Assembly (NCBI GenBank): GCA_963698255.1
Contig: CAVOQD010000006.1
Span: 1 to 64,000 of the forward strand
Source of the DNA: JAWKOK01 sp963698255
GTDB taxonomy: Bacteria > Chloroflexota > Anaerolineae > Caldilineales > Caldilineaceae
DNA: 64,000 nt
Direction: 5' to 3'
Below, piece after piece: positions 29,121 to 40,239 of this stretch (positions within the stretch are counted from its first letter, which is position 1; each line of letters starts with the position of its first letter). Both the position numbers and the translations under genes were made by a program. The notes under the pieces were generated by a model that did no database searches, had not been told where the DNA came from, and worked only from the letters and a program-made list of their open reading frames with translations.

Positions 29121-29250
29121 TGGGTTTGATCCACAAAGGGACACAGAGATGCACGAAGATGCGCAAAGGTGCACAAGAAAACTGACTTGCACAAACCATT
29201 CTGTGCTTTTCTTTGTGTTTTCTTCGTGCATCTTCGTGGATCAAAACCCA
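29121..29250. repeat. TTTGATCCAC palindromic repeat
   Basis: TGGGTTTGATCCAC at the left end is mirrored by GTGGATCAAAACCCA at the right; the interior has CACGAAGATGC and its complement GCATCTTCGTG. The element lies between the metallopeptidase start and the stop of the giant membrane-PA14 gene. Confidence 0.75.
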
Positions 29251-29261
29251 TCCCCCCAGCC

Positions 29262-32200
29262 CTAGAACAACGCCTTCCACAAAGAGACCGCACACTGCTC
29301 CGTATCGACGATGACCAAATGGATCTGATCGTCGATGATCACCGCGTCGATACCCGTGGGCCGTTCCAGCACGCCGACATAGGCGAACTGGGCCATGGGG
29401 CGACCGTCGGCCCGATGATAGAAGATCGTCTGGCGGGCAGGGTCGCTGAGGAAGAAGGTGCCATCGTCCAGATCGGCAAGCTGCGGACCATCCAGCGTCG
29501 ACGTGCGTTCGATCGCGATCATGCTGCCCTCTGTGTTGAGATCCCACAGCCGCCCATCCTCGGCCGTGATCGACCAGAGCGCTCGCTCCGTGGCGATGGC
29601 GTCGACGGGCTGGCCCCGACCGATGCCGCTGTCAGCTCCGCCGTAGATCGCCAGCGTCTGACCGTCGGGCGTCAGAAGCACGATGCGCCCGCCGCCCGTG
29701 TCGGTGACGAGTAGTTCGCCACGCGACGAGATGGAGAGGCCGCGTGGTCGATAGAAGCTTGTGTCTATCGAAATCGACGCCATCTCGCCGGTCTCTGTGT
29801 CGACACGGTGCAGCGGTGCGCCCACCGAGTCGAGCACGATCAGATATCCATCCTGATCGATATCGACGTCGTGGGGTTCTTCAAATGCTTCGTTGACAAT
29901 CGACTCTAGCCGGTTGCCGTCCAGATCGAAGACTGCCACGCGCCGGTTGCCGCTGTCAGCAACGTAGATGCGTGACGCCGGTGCGTCAATCACCACGCCA
30001 TGGGGACCGTTGAGTTGGTCTTCGTCGGGGCCGCAACTGCCGCCGACCTGCCAGAGTCTGCTCAAGCGCCAACGGCGGCAAGTCCTGTGGCGGCAGAATG
30101 ATCGCTGCCTGTCGCAACGCAGATCCCTGGGAGAGAGCAAAATCGTCGCTGCCCAGCCGGGTATCGGTCAGCGGCAGGGGCCGGCGGCATGGCCAGGTCC
30201 GCCGGTTCAAGCTCGGCGCTCAGCGGTCTGAGGTAGATGCTGGAGAGCGCACCGGGAAAGCTGCCCGGCGCTTGCCAGAGCACTTGCAGGGGCGATGCCC
30301 CGGTCGACGATCCGCTCGCCGCGCCGGGTGACGCGTCGGACGACGGCGCATAGTCTATCTGAATGTTATGCCAGCCCTCTTCCAGATAGATGAGTCCCTC
30401 GGCATAGTCGAGTTCGCTTTCGCCTCGGCTCGAGGCATACTGCTGACCGGCAGGTTCTCGACCACCAGTTGATCGTCGACCAACAGCCGCGTGTAGCCGT
30501 TCCCCAGCGTGGCCAGCAGGTATTCGCCGGCACGATTGGCCGCCAACATGCCGGTCCAACGTACGCTGTAGGCATCGGGAAGGTCCGGCGGCGGCTGATC
30601 GAAACGCTGATCCTTGCGCAGCATGATCGCAGGCGGCTGGAAGGTGGCGCCCGAGAAATAGGCGCCTGTCAGGCCGAGATTTGGCAGTGGACGGGTCACC
30701 AACGACGTCCGGGGGATGACCTCATCGATGTCGCCCGGTCGTGTCCAGCGCAGCGAAAGAGGAGCCGGCGTCGGGCCGCTCTCGTAGCGCATGTCGATCC
30801 GATAGATGCCCTCGGCCAGCAGTTCTTCATTCTCGATCATGCCGAGTGAACTATCGAGCACAACGCGGTTGTCGAGCAGCAGCGTGAAGACAGTCTCCGC
30901 TTTGTTGTCGCCGTCCACACCATCGACTGAAAAACGGTAGGTCCCGCCCTCGGGCACGTGCAGCGAGCCTTGCCACTCGGCCACAAAGGGCGGCTGCGGC
31001 GAAAAGGACTGGGTCCAGTCGAAGGCCAACGGGCCGTCGCGCCGGTCCATGAGCAACTCGGGTTCAAGCGTGTCGCTGAAATAGGAGCCGACCAGGCCGG
31101 GCCAGAGCCGATCCTCTGCCGCGGCGGTGACCGTGTAGAAGAGAAGCTGCCCGGCCTCCTCATCGAAGTGCGGCTCTGCCGATGAGTTGGGGAAGTAGGC
31201 CCGCAGCAGATCGAGCAGCGATTGGTCGCCGCCCCGGATCAGAAAACGCTGGACCGTGCTGTCGCCGCCTGCAAACAGTGCACTCTCTAGGGAAGAAAGT
31301 GGCCGCACGCTCCCTTCCTCAACCCAGTCGACGCTCTGCAACTGAAGCGCCGGATTTTCGAACAGCGACGGCGGCACGTAGATGACTGTGCCCTCCTCAA
31401 CCGCGGTCTCCAGATAGGCCAGCATGGCGGCATCGGCCGTGTCATTCGCCGCAGATCCGCCTTGATTGAGTCCATCCCAGAGCGCACTGACCCCGGAGCC
31501 GCCGGCCAGGACCACGAGCAGAAGAGCCGTTGCCACCAGATAGGCCGGCCGCACCAGCGATCGCCACAGGTCGACCGTGATCGTCAACAGTTGGTCGGCG
31601 GCCAGGGTCGCGGCGACGATGCCGAAGGGCAGAAGCGGCAGAAACAGCGCGGACAGAGATAACGATGCCGATTCGATTTGCCAGGCCAGGGAGAGCGCAA
31701 TCAAGACAACCCCGGCCAACAGCGTAGCCATCGCAGGCCGCAGGACGAAGCGCAGCATGTAGCCGAGGCCCAGCATGGCCAGCGCCAAGGTCAGCCAATT
31801 GGCCACGACGAGGTCGCCGGACAAATTCGCGCTGTTCAACCAAGCGTCCACAAGCGGGCGTGTCGAGAGCCGCGCCTGAAAAATGGCCAGTCCACTCGTC
31901 TGTTGAAAGACCGGGGTCAGCGAGATGGCGATGGCCGTGACAACCAGCAGCAGCGCCGGCGCATAGAGTCGGCGACGTTGAGCCGCAGGCGACCACAGCG
32001 ATGGCGACGGCCCACAGCCCGACAGCCAGGGCGAGGCCAGGCTCGGCGACGACGACAGCGCCCAGCGTCAAACCGGCCGCCACCCACCAGCGCCGATCGC
32101 GGCTGGCCAAGGCATGCAGCAGCGCCCACAGGCTCAGCGTGATGAAGAAGGCGACGGCGATTCCCGGCTCGGCCGTGCGCCCGGCGCCGATATGCCACGG

Positions 32201-33052
32201 ACTGAGCGCCAGCAGCCACGCGCCGATCAGCGCGCTTTCGACGGTCACCAGTCGCTTCAGGGCCAAAAAGACAAAGAGCAATGTGGCGATGCCGAAGAGG
32301 GCTGCGCTCAGGCGCAGGCTCAAGACCGCGTTGTCGGTGAACAGAAAGGCCGCCTGCGCGGCCGCAGAGAAGGGGTCGAACCACAGCCCTTGGCCGGCTT
32401 GACTCAACTGCAACGCATCCACGCACTCGCGGCCGATACAGGCAGCGGGCACTGAACCCAATTGCCACAATCGCAGAAAAGCGCCAACCGCCAACATGGC
32501 AACGACGCCGACCACCATGCCGAACCCGCGGCCGAAGTCGCTCAGATGGCCGGGACGATCCGAGGTTGGGGCCGGCGCATCGCTGACGGGCACGCGCACC
32601 ATCTGCGCGCCGGCCGCATCCTCACCGCTGCCGTCTGTTCGTTGCCAGCGGTAGGCCGGCGCTGCATAGCTCTGGACCCGGCCGCGCCAGAGCGCGCCAA
32701 CCCCAATCAGCGCCAGCCCGACCAGCCAAAGCCCGGAACGCAGGCCGCCGGAAAAGCCGCCTTCGTCGACAGAGAGCGCCAGCAAGGCGCTCGCCAAGAC
32801 TGTGCTCACCAATACGGAAGCGATGCCCGCTCCCCACAAGGCCCGGCCGATCAACGGCCAATGATAGACAATGCCTCGTGGAACCAGGCGACGGGGCGCT
32901 GAGGATTGGGCGGCGAAGAGAATAGCGGCAGCCGCGACGAGGAGGAGACCGTCACGCAGCAGGTAGGGCGCGGGTTCGAGGCCGCCGGTCAGAAGCCGGG
33001 CGGCCCACAGCGCAAGAAAAAGCGCGCCGGTCAATAATGTCAGTCTACGCAT
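29262..33052 (-). CDS. Giant membrane protein: GT39-like membrane part, two PA14-like domains and NHL beta-propeller (frameshifts)
   Basis: About 1,260 residues when the frames are joined. The N-terminal 550 residues form 12 or more helices like GT-C/ArnT-type glycosyltransferases (LRLWQLGSVPAACIGRE, LLALSPWHIGAGRTAEPG). Two PA14-like carbohydrate-binding modules follow (GLVGSYFSDTLEPELL with FVAEWQGSLHVPEGGTYRFS; GLTGAYFSGATFQPPAIM with YSVRWTGML). The last 270 residues are NHL repeats (LNGPHGVVIDAPASRIYVAD, FEEPHDVDIDQDGYLIVLD). Breaks are near 31985, 30440, 30190 and 30070. All outer modules should face the outside. Donor and acceptor are unknown; loss of a catalytic role is possible. Confidence 0.75.
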
Positions 33053-33172
33053 CGATCAATAGTTCTCATTGGCATCAGTGGACAGCCGGTGCAGGCATTC
33101 AGATCCAGCTTGCGGATGTGCATGATCTCCGTCTCTTTGCCGGCAGTCTCTATGCCATCCAATAGCGGCTTT

Positions 33173-33274
33173 CAGTAGTTCACGATTTGGAGAAAAGCGA
33201 GATTCTTCGCTGGTCTTCTGCCAGTGTGGCATCTCCAATAATACCCGCTCAGAATGACAATTTGCGAACTACTG
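33173..33274. repeat. Interspersed palindromic element, CAGTAGTTCACGAT family (copy 2)
   Basis: 102 bases from CAGTAGTTCACGATTTGG to TTTGCGAACTACTG, ends inverted. The interior has the same AGATTCTTCGCTGG and CGCTCAGAATGAC blocks, in the same order, as the copy at 24844. Confidence 0.88.
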
Positions 33275-33305
33275 GCTTTTTAGCTTGTGATGAGACAGAA
33301 ATGCT

Positions 33306-33779
33306 CTACTGCGTTGGTTCTGCGTCCAAGAAATCGTCCAGAAGCACTACCGGGAGACCTTCAGTTCGATTGCGCCAACGTTTGTCATTGCCCACAATAA
33401 CATCAGCCCCGGCGGCCAACGCCGTAGCAATTTGGATGGAATCCGGCATTTTCAGCCCGGTTGATGCCCGCACGCGCGCTGCCTGCCTAGCCAGATCAAC
33501 TGAGAGCGGCACGATCTCTAGATTGGGGAAGTTGGTCAGATAGAGTTCATAGTCACGTAGCGCCTTATCATCGCCGGCCTGCGCGGGTGCGGTCAACAGT
33601 TCTGCGATGGTGAGTGTGCTGGTGATGCCGTTCCCCGTGCCGTTTTCAATGAACTCCATGACGACATCGGCCAAGTCAGCGTAGCGCGGATGCTCTTCCA
33701 GGAGATAGATCAAGAGCATCGTATCGATAAACAGCGCGCGATAGTGCGACAGTTGTCCGTGCAGTTCAGTTACTCCCAT
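33306..33779 (-). CDS. PIN-domain (VapC-like) toxin
   Basis: A 157-residue PIN nuclease. Acidic site residues are visible: Asp19 in ALFIDTMLLIYLLEE, Glu in TIAELLTAP, Asp in LKMPDSIQIATAL and Asp in VIVGNDKRW. VapC toxins cut tRNA or rRNA. It overlaps the end of the upstream AbrB-type antitoxin gene by 10 bases. The domain is a little longer than most VapC (about 130 residues), with extra residues at the N-terminus. Confidence 0.88.
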   Translation of the reverse strand: MGVTELHGQLSHYRALFIDTMLLIYLLEEHPRYADLADVVMEFIENGTGNGITSTLTIAELLTAPAQAGDDKALRDYELYLTNFPNLEIVPLSVDLARQAARVRASTGLKMPDSIQIATALAAGADVIVGNDKRWRNRTEGLPVVLLDDFLDAEPTQ

Positions 33780-34003
33780 GACGAACGTTCTTCCTCAAGC
33801 CATTGTTCGGACTCGGACCAGATCTGACGATGAAGCCCCCGCAAGGTTTTTGTGAAGCTCTTCGGCTTTGACCGCAGGATCACAGTGTCACCATCGATCA
33901 GAAACAAAAGTGTGTCCCTTGGCTGAAGATTCATCAATTCTCGAATCTCCTTGGGAATAACAACCTGGTATTTGGTGCTGATCTGCGCTGGAATCGTTGT
34001 CAT
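33770..34003 (-). CDS. AbrB/VapB-family antitoxin
   Basis: A 77-residue protein from the ATG at 34003, which has AGGAGG six bases upstream. The N-terminal swapped-hairpin DNA-binding domain reads QISTKYQVVIPKEIREL and LLFLIDGDTVILRSKP. The C-terminus is acidic with Trp residues (WSESEQWLEEERSSWE) that would occupy the toxin active site. Partner of the PIN toxin downstream; probably autorepressor. Confidence 0.88.
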   Translation of the reverse strand: MTTIPAQISTKYQVVIPKEIRELMNLQPRDTLLFLIDGDTVILRSKPKSFTKTLRGLHRQIWSESEQWLEEERSSWE

Positions 34004-34299
34004 ACACAACCTCCTATCGCCCAGGGCGACCTACGGCAATGAAAAATGTAGGCAATCTATCTAATTGTGGGTTAAATTAAGAATCATTGTACCGAAAAGG
34101 AGGATGTGGGTCAATGCTGGAGATCGTAACGCGTGTCGTTCTGATTTTCAAAATGTAGCTTGCCGGCGAGTTGCCCCTGTTTCGTGCTCAGGGGTTCTCG
34201 TCAATCGCAGGCCAATCGCTCTGAACGGTTCACACGAATGGCGTGCGAACTAGACAATGACCGACCGCACAAATCCCTGGGTTGTTCAATCGCTAATCC

Positions 34300-37200
34300 T
34301 TAAGCCCCGCGCGTCATCAATCTTCGCAACGGTCCCAGCGGCAGGTGCTCGCCAAGCATGGCCATCTCTTTGCCGCGGAACGCGCCGGTCAGCGAGAGAA
34401 ATATCATGTAGACCACCCAACTCAGCGCCACGGCCAGCCAGACGTTGAGACCGTAGCGACTCAACACAAAGATGACAACACCCATGACCGCAGCGGAGGC
34501 AGCCGGCGGTGCGGAAATGCGCAGCCAGGGCACGGGTCCGACGTTGCGTTTGACGCTGTAGTAGAAGGGGAAGAGCAGGCTAAATTCGCTCAGGATGGTG
34601 ACAAAAGCCGCACCGATGTAGCCGAAGTGTGGAATCAGCAGCAGATTGCCCACCGTGTTGAAGACGACGCCGATGATGAAGGCCCGGGTCAGGTAGCGCT
34701 GCTGGTTGACGGCGATCAGCACAAACTGGGTCACGCTGTTGACAAAGCCGATGGGAATGCTCCAGATGATCACCTGCAAGGCCAGATCCGAGCCGCCCAT
34801 GAAGGTAATCTCCTGGCCAAAGAGGGTGACGGTCTCGGGCACGTTGATGTACTGTACGCCGCCCACCAGCCAGACCAGCGGCTCGGCCAGGAAGGTCACG
34901 CTCATGGCGATGGGCAGGCTGACGATGACCAGCAGGCGCACGCTGATCACATAGGAGCGCAGCAGGTTGTCGTCCTCACGCGTGGCGTAGCGGCTCATGA
35001 GCGGGAAGATGGCCATGGTGAAGACGCTGGGGATGATGTTGAGGCCATCCAGGTACTTGAGGCCCACGCTGTAGAGACCGACGGCGGCCGCGCCCGAAAT
35101 GGGTCGCAGTATCCAGACATCGATGCGCCAGAAGATGGTCGCCAGCAGGTGGTTGATCATCAACGGGCCGCTGTTGCGGAACATCCAGCCCTGCAACGGC
35201 CAATCCCAGTGCCACTGGGGTTTGAAGAGCGTCACGCGCAGCAGCAGGTAGAGCCAGACCACCTGGATGATGTTGACCACCAGCGCCACCGCGGCCAGAC
35301 CGACGAAGCTCCAGCCCAGCAGCAGCACGGTTGCGCCCAGCGTCACCTTGAGGATGGCGCTGACGCTGGAGAGCGCGGCCGGGTATTCCATCTTCTCAAA
35401 GGCATGGAATGAACTGCTCAGGGCGTCGGCCCAGTTGGCAAAGAGCATGGCCACGCCCAGGATGGCGATGGCCTGGACCTCCTGTTTGCCGATGCTCTGT
35501 ACGTCAAACAGGCCGAGGCTGCCGAGATTGGCATAGAACCAGGTGACCAGCGCCAGCACCGGCATGGTCACCAGCCAGAGCAGCGTGCGCAGCGCCAGCA
35601 CGTTGGTCAGATAGCGGCTGGACTGGTTCTTGTCGGCGGCCACATCGCGCGTCAGCAGCGTGCCCAGACCGTAGCGGCTGATGATCTCAAAGAAGCCGTA
35701 GAGCGCCACCACGAAGTAGTACTTGCCGGTGCCCTCCGGCCCCAGGATGCGCACGTAGAGCATGGCAAAGGCGAAGTCAATCGCCTTGTTGCCCAGGTTG
35801 AGCGTCAGCGGCACCACCGAGTTTTTGGCCACCGTGCGCACGTCGCCCTCGGTGCTTTCGGGTCGATAGAATCGGCCCCACAGCCAGTAGAGCATCAGGA
35901 AGGCCAGGACCATCATGGCCAGGAAGGTGACGTAGATGCCCAGCTTGAAGCTCATGGGGCTGTAGACAAAGCGGACGGTCCACTGGCCGTCGTCGGGCAG
36001 GTAGACCGTGCGGAAGGCGCTGTCGGCCCGCTGGATGGTTAGTTCCTGCTCCTGGTTCTCGTCGGCGCCAAAGGGGCGGATGAAGGCCTTCCAGCCGGGG
36101 AAGTAGGCGTCGGTCAGGACCAGCCAGCCACGGTCGCTCAGGTTGACATCGACAAAGACGTCGTTGGCGGTGTAGCGGCTGATGCGCGCATCGGCCACCT
36201 GCGGGCTGGCGCGGACCAGCGCGTTCTCGTCGGCCGGCGCTTCCTCGATGAAGACCACGTCGCGCAGATCGGTCTCGGTCAGCGGCTGCTCCTCAGCGGG
36301 AACCACGCGCGCCTCGGGCACAAGGAAGACACGCGGCATCACGTCCTGATTTTCATAGACGCCGATGGCCTCATCCCGATAGATCTCCTGCCACTGGGGA
36401 TTGGGCACGAAGTGTTCGGTCAGCAGATATTTGACGTTGAGCAGGTTGAGCAGCGGATGGTCGAGCAGCGCATACGGATCGCCGGTGACATTGCTGTAGA
36501 GCGGCGCGATGCGGTTGTAGAGCAGCTCGTTCTCCTGCGGCGCGATGCGCTCCATGAAATCGACATACTGCCGCGGAATGATCGAGTCATAGCCGCGCAC
36601 ATCCTGCCACCCATAGTACATGCCCACATTGGCGTTGAACGTCTTCTCGCCCGGCATGTCGAACGTCGTAAATCGCCAAGGCCCATCAATTGACAATTCA
36701 CAATCCACAATCGTCAATTGACAATTCTCCCCCCCTCGCGCTCATTGATGAAACGCACCACCGGCGGCACGCCTCCCTCAGCCAACGGCGACAACGCCAC
36801 ATCCGCCGCCGGATTGAAGCGCCCGTGGGCCAGCCAGAGGTCGAGGATGAGGAGGGCGAGGAGGGACAGGGTGACAAGGTGAGGGGGTGACAGGGTGACA
36901 GTGTGTGCGACGGGCATAGCCACAGCAGGATGAGGCCACCTGAGCAGGGCGATCAGGCCGAAGTGCAGCAGATTGGCGGCCTGGTAGCTCCAGAACATGC
37001 GTCCGTCGGCAAAGGCCATCTGCGCCAGATCGCTGCCGTCGACAACCCGCTGGCCAAAGGCGATGAAGGGGGTGGGGTTGACGACGCTGGCGGTCACGAC
37101 GAGAACGAGCGAAGAGACCCGCAAGGGCGAGCAGGGCGAAGAGCAAGGAACGAAGATCAAAGAGCGATCCGCGTGCCTTGCCCGCTCCATTTGTGACAGG

Positions 37201-38769
37201 CCCGTCACTCGACCCGTTCTTTGATCTTCGTTCCTCGCTCTTATGCGAAGCATCAAGCAACACATTCAACCCCACCCCACCCAACACCGCCATGCTCACC
37301 GTGAACGGAAAGACCCAGCGGAAGGGGCTGTGAAGCTGATCCCAGCCGGGCAGGCCGTAGAAGAGGATGGCGTAGAGCGGCGTGCCGAAGGCGAAGAGCA
37401 GGGAGAGGGCGGCGAGGGAGGCGAAGAACCATGTGTGGACGGGGCGGGGGGAGAATTGTGAATTGTGAATTGTGAATTGTGAATGGTGAATGGTGACGGA
37501 GTCGGATATGTCGCGGCGAGACAAAATCCGCCCCACGCCACTCGCCACCCGCTCCACGACCGCAATCGCGGCCAGCACCCACGTCACAACCCCCAGATAA
37601 TTCCCGCCCTCGACGTAGTTCTTGATGCCCCAGAAGATGTTGTCGATGGGTTCGCCCAGGGCGTTGACAGTGGCCGGGTTCCACTGGCGCGTCCAGATGT
37701 CGAACCAGCCGTGGTGGCTGGGGCTGCCGAAGATGTTGGGCAATGGGAAGGTGAGGATGTGCCGCGACGGCCAGGCCCAACCGCGCACCTGGGCCAGACT
37801 GGCCGATCCCTCGCGGAAGTTCATGGGGACCAGTTCCAGCAACGGAATCAACTGGATGGCCCCCAGCGCCACGCCCAGGAAGACCATGACGAGCAGCCAG
37901 ATGGCGAGGCGGAGAATGAACAAAGAACGAAGATCGAAGATCGAGATCGGCGGTCCGAAGTTGTCTCCATTGGCGGGATCATCGGATATCCGATCTTTGT
38001 TCTTCGATCTTCCAATCACCCACCACGCCGCCAGCAATCGCACCCCACTGTACGCGCCCGCAACCAGCAGCGTGTAGTAGATCAGCTCAGGATGGCCGGC
38101 CAGGATCATGACGCCGACGATCAGCGCGCCAACGACGACGTAGGGGATGGGGCTGTAGCTGGTTGCGCCCTTCTCCTCCTGCTTGCGGATGATCCACTCG
38201 ATGACGGCCAGGAGCAGCGGCAGCCAGACCACCGCCGCGATGAACATGGTGAAGACGACCGAGACGATCAGGAAGCCGCTGAACATGAAGACGATGCCGC
38301 TGAAGAGCGCGGCCGGAATGCGCAGACGCAGCACGCGGGCGAAGATGTACATGTTGGCCCCGGCCAGCCCGATCTGCAGGGCCGTGAACCAGCCGTAGGC
38401 GAGTCTCGAGGGGCAGGATGTAGAAGAGCAGGCTGAGCGGATAGAAGACGCTGGCCTGTCCCGCGGCCAGGAAGGGCAATCCGGTGAAGATCTGCGGGTT
38501 CCAGAGCGGCAGTTGACCGTCGGCGAAGGCGTTGCGGATGTGCAACTTCCAGACCGCGTTCTCCAACACCAGGTCGCTGAGCAGCCCGTTGTGGGGAATC
38601 AGTCCGGCTGAAGCGAACGCCACGGAGCAAAGGCGTAGAGGTTGTCGAAGGGAAGCAGCGTACTGCCCAGCAGCGGCGGAAGGAGCACGGGCGCAAACCA
38701 GAGCAGTGCCAGCCCGAAGAGGGCAAGGATGGCGAAGATATCGCTGCGAACTCGTCTGATGCGAGACAT
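34300..38769 (-). CDS. YfhO-type membrane protein fused to oligosaccharide flippase (frameshifts; contains in-frame repeat insertions)
   Basis: About 1,490 residues after joining frames. The N-terminal 1,000 residues match YfhO-type GT-C-like membrane proteins: start MSRIRRVRSDIFAI at ATG 38769, LLPFDNLYAFAPW, WKLHIRNAFADGQLPLWNPQ, and a late extracellular part with GWLVLTDAYFPGWKA. In one uninterrupted frame this continues into a Wzx/MATE-like polysaccharide flippase (LNLGNKAIDFAFAMLYVRIL to the C-terminus, about 14 helices). Breaks lie near 38615, 38400, 37120 and at a seven-G run near 36728. Four repeat units lie inside the frame. Likely role: lipid-linked sugar transfer and export next to the mannosyltransferase gene. 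Confidence 0.8.
36685..36731. repeat. Heptamer-type repeat inside the YfhO-flippase gene (1)
   Basis: Units like CACAATC and TGACAATT repeat, framed by two copies of CAATTGACAATTC. Translated on the minus strand it gives NCQLTIVDCELSIDG, between NEREG and GPWRFTTFD, which look contiguous in relatives by sense. Both heptamer tracts in this gene end in AATTCTCCCCCC. Confidence 0.65.
37139..37242. repeat. Palindromic repeat inside the YfhO-flippase gene (AAGATC family, copy 2)
   Basis: AAGAGCAAGGAACGAAGATC at the left is mirrored by GATCTTCGTTCCTCGCTCTT at the right. The minus-strand translation gives KSEERRSKN and SLFDLRSLLF around a hydrophilic centre, within the membrane-protein frame. Confidence 0.75.
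37453..37494. repeat. Tandem heptamer array inside the YfhO-flippase gene (2)
   Basis: Six direct 7-base units: four GAATTGT followed by two GAATGGT. Minus-strand translation is SVTIHHSQFTIHNSQFS, a stretch unlike the surrounding hydrophobic protein. Because 42 is a multiple of three, loss or gain of three units would keep the frame. Confidence 0.85.
37918..38013. repeat. Palindromic repeat inside the YfhO-flippase gene (AAGATC family, copy 3)
   Basis: AACGAAGATCGAAGATCGAG at the left pairs with CGATCTTTGTTCTTCGATCT at the right. The minus-strand translation is RSKNKDRISDDPANGDNFG then ISIFDLRSLFI, between the helix segments AAWWVIG and LAIWLLVMV. Confidence 0.78.
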
Positions 38770-38774
38770 GAGCG

Positions 38775-39759
38775 TTAAACGTGGTCAGTGACGGATGAAT
38801 GGGGATCCGAAACGGCGGCGGTTCTGGCGTCGTCGGCGTCGGAAAATGGCCGGTCGAAGGGAGAAACTTCTGTGCCCGAACGCTGCTTCAGGCCACGATA
38901 GCGCCAGCGGATCTGCCAGGTGCGCCAGGCCGATTCGAGCTTGACCGGCATGTCCAGCTTGCTCTGGCCGATGCGCCGATCCTCAAAATGGATGGGGATT
39001 TCGATGATGCGGTAGCCCAGCTTTTCGCAAAGATAGGCCATCTCGACCTGAAAGCTGTAGCCGTTGCTGCGCACGTTCTCCAGGCCGATGCCCAGCAACG
39101 CATCGGCGTTGCCAGAGCTTGAACCCGGCGGTCATGTCGCGGATGCGCAGTCCGAGAATCAAACGACTATAGAGATTGGCCCACCAACTCACGAAACGAC
39201 GCCACAGGCCCCAGCCCTCGTCCAGCGAGCCGCCCGGCACGTAGCGGCTGCCGACCACGACGTCGGCGTTGGTGGAGAGCAGCACGCCCAACATCCGCGG
39301 CATGTAGTCCGGCGAATGGCTGAAGTCTGCGTCCATCTGCACGACGAAGTCCGCCCCGTTGGTCAACGCCAGGTTCATGCCGTCTACGTAGGCCGTGCCC
39401 AGGCCGCCCTTGCCCTTGCGGTGCAGCACGACCATGCGTGGGCGTTGCGCGGCGGGATCGCCGCCGTTGAGATCGGCGCTATCCGGATTGCCGTTGTATG
39501 CAGCGGCCAGTTGATCGGCCACGTCGCCGGTGCCGTCAGGCGAGTTGTCGTCGACGACCAGCAGTTGCAGGCCGGCAATGGGCAGCGCAAAGAGCGCCGC
39601 GGCCATGCGCGGCAGATTGTCGGCCTCGTTGTAGGTGGGGACAACCACAGTCAGGCGAATCTCTTCGGATTGGGGCGGGAGGATCTCCTCCCAGATCGAA
39701 TGAACCATAACGACCATCTCTCCGTCCGCCTCTTGCAGGCAGACACAAAATTGTAGCAT
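38775..39759 (-). CDS. Polyprenol-phosphate mannosyltransferase (dolichol-P-mannose synthase-like GT2) (frameshift)
   Basis: A GT2 enzyme of about 325 residues: LTVVVPTYNEADNLPRM, VVDDNSPDGTGDVAD, the donor/metal site VVQMDADFSHSP, and RDMTAGFKLW followed after one base near 39110 by ENVRSNGYSFQVEMAYLCEK and EIPIHFEDRRIGQSKL, the DPM1-type signature. There are no C-terminal helices, so it is a peripheral type. It makes polyprenyl-phosphate mannose from GDP-mannose, the donor used by GT-C enzymes such as the downstream YfhO-type and the DUF2723 proteins. The start could be an internal ATG at 39717 or 39708. The YfhO gene starts five bases after its stop. Confidence 0.88.
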
Positions 39760-40017
39760 GGTTCAGAAACGGCACCAATTTGGCGGGCCAGATGGTGGGA
39801 TTGACGGGGCGCATGGTCTTCGCTGTTTCGCTGTTTTCGGGGCATAATCAAACAGTCAAATGGGTGTGTTTGCGCTACGCGCATGTCTCCAAAACAAAGT
39901 CAGTTGAAGCATTTCGGGATCGGACCGCAGCCTTTCCGGTTCTTCCGTTTCGCTGTGGCCTAATCCCGGAATGTTGGACCAAACCGTTCTGGCGTGCTAC
40001 CTGCGGATGCTGGCATG

Positions 40018-40087
40018 TAGGGCGGAATGCCATTCCGCCTGGCTGGGCTAAGCGTTGCCAGGCTGGTCGGATTGCCAATCCGACCTA
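40018..40087. repeat. Double palindromic repeat (GGCGGAATGCCATTCCGCC / GTCGGATTGCCAATCCGAC)
   Basis: Two perfect short palindromes, GGCGGAATGCCATTCCGCC and GTCGGATTGCCAATCCGAC, about 24 bases apart, with outer ends GTAGG and CCTAC that also pair. It stands in the 480-base gap between the divergent mannosyltransferase and kinase-like genes; nothing else is seen in this gap. Confidence 0.8.
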
Positions 40088-40239
40088 CGGTACAGACCCG
40101 ACCTAGAGATGCCGTTCAGCCTGGCAGAACAGAGGGTCCATCAGAAACACGTTCCCGTCTTGAGCCTGCGCGTGCCTGAAATCGGGACGCAACAAATGGA
40201 CGGCTCCAAAGCGGGCGCCGACAGGGAATCGAGGAAACG

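Noticed and set aside
34345..35412. Plus-strand open frame of 355 codons opposite the flippase
   Set aside because: Extremely His/Asp/Gln-rich product typical of antisense reading of membrane helices; no ribosome site.
37453..37494. Possible CRISPR array or microsatellite gene control
   Set aside because: Units are 7 bases in direct tandem with no spacers, so it is a simple tandem repeat, not CRISPR. No cas genes occur in the window.
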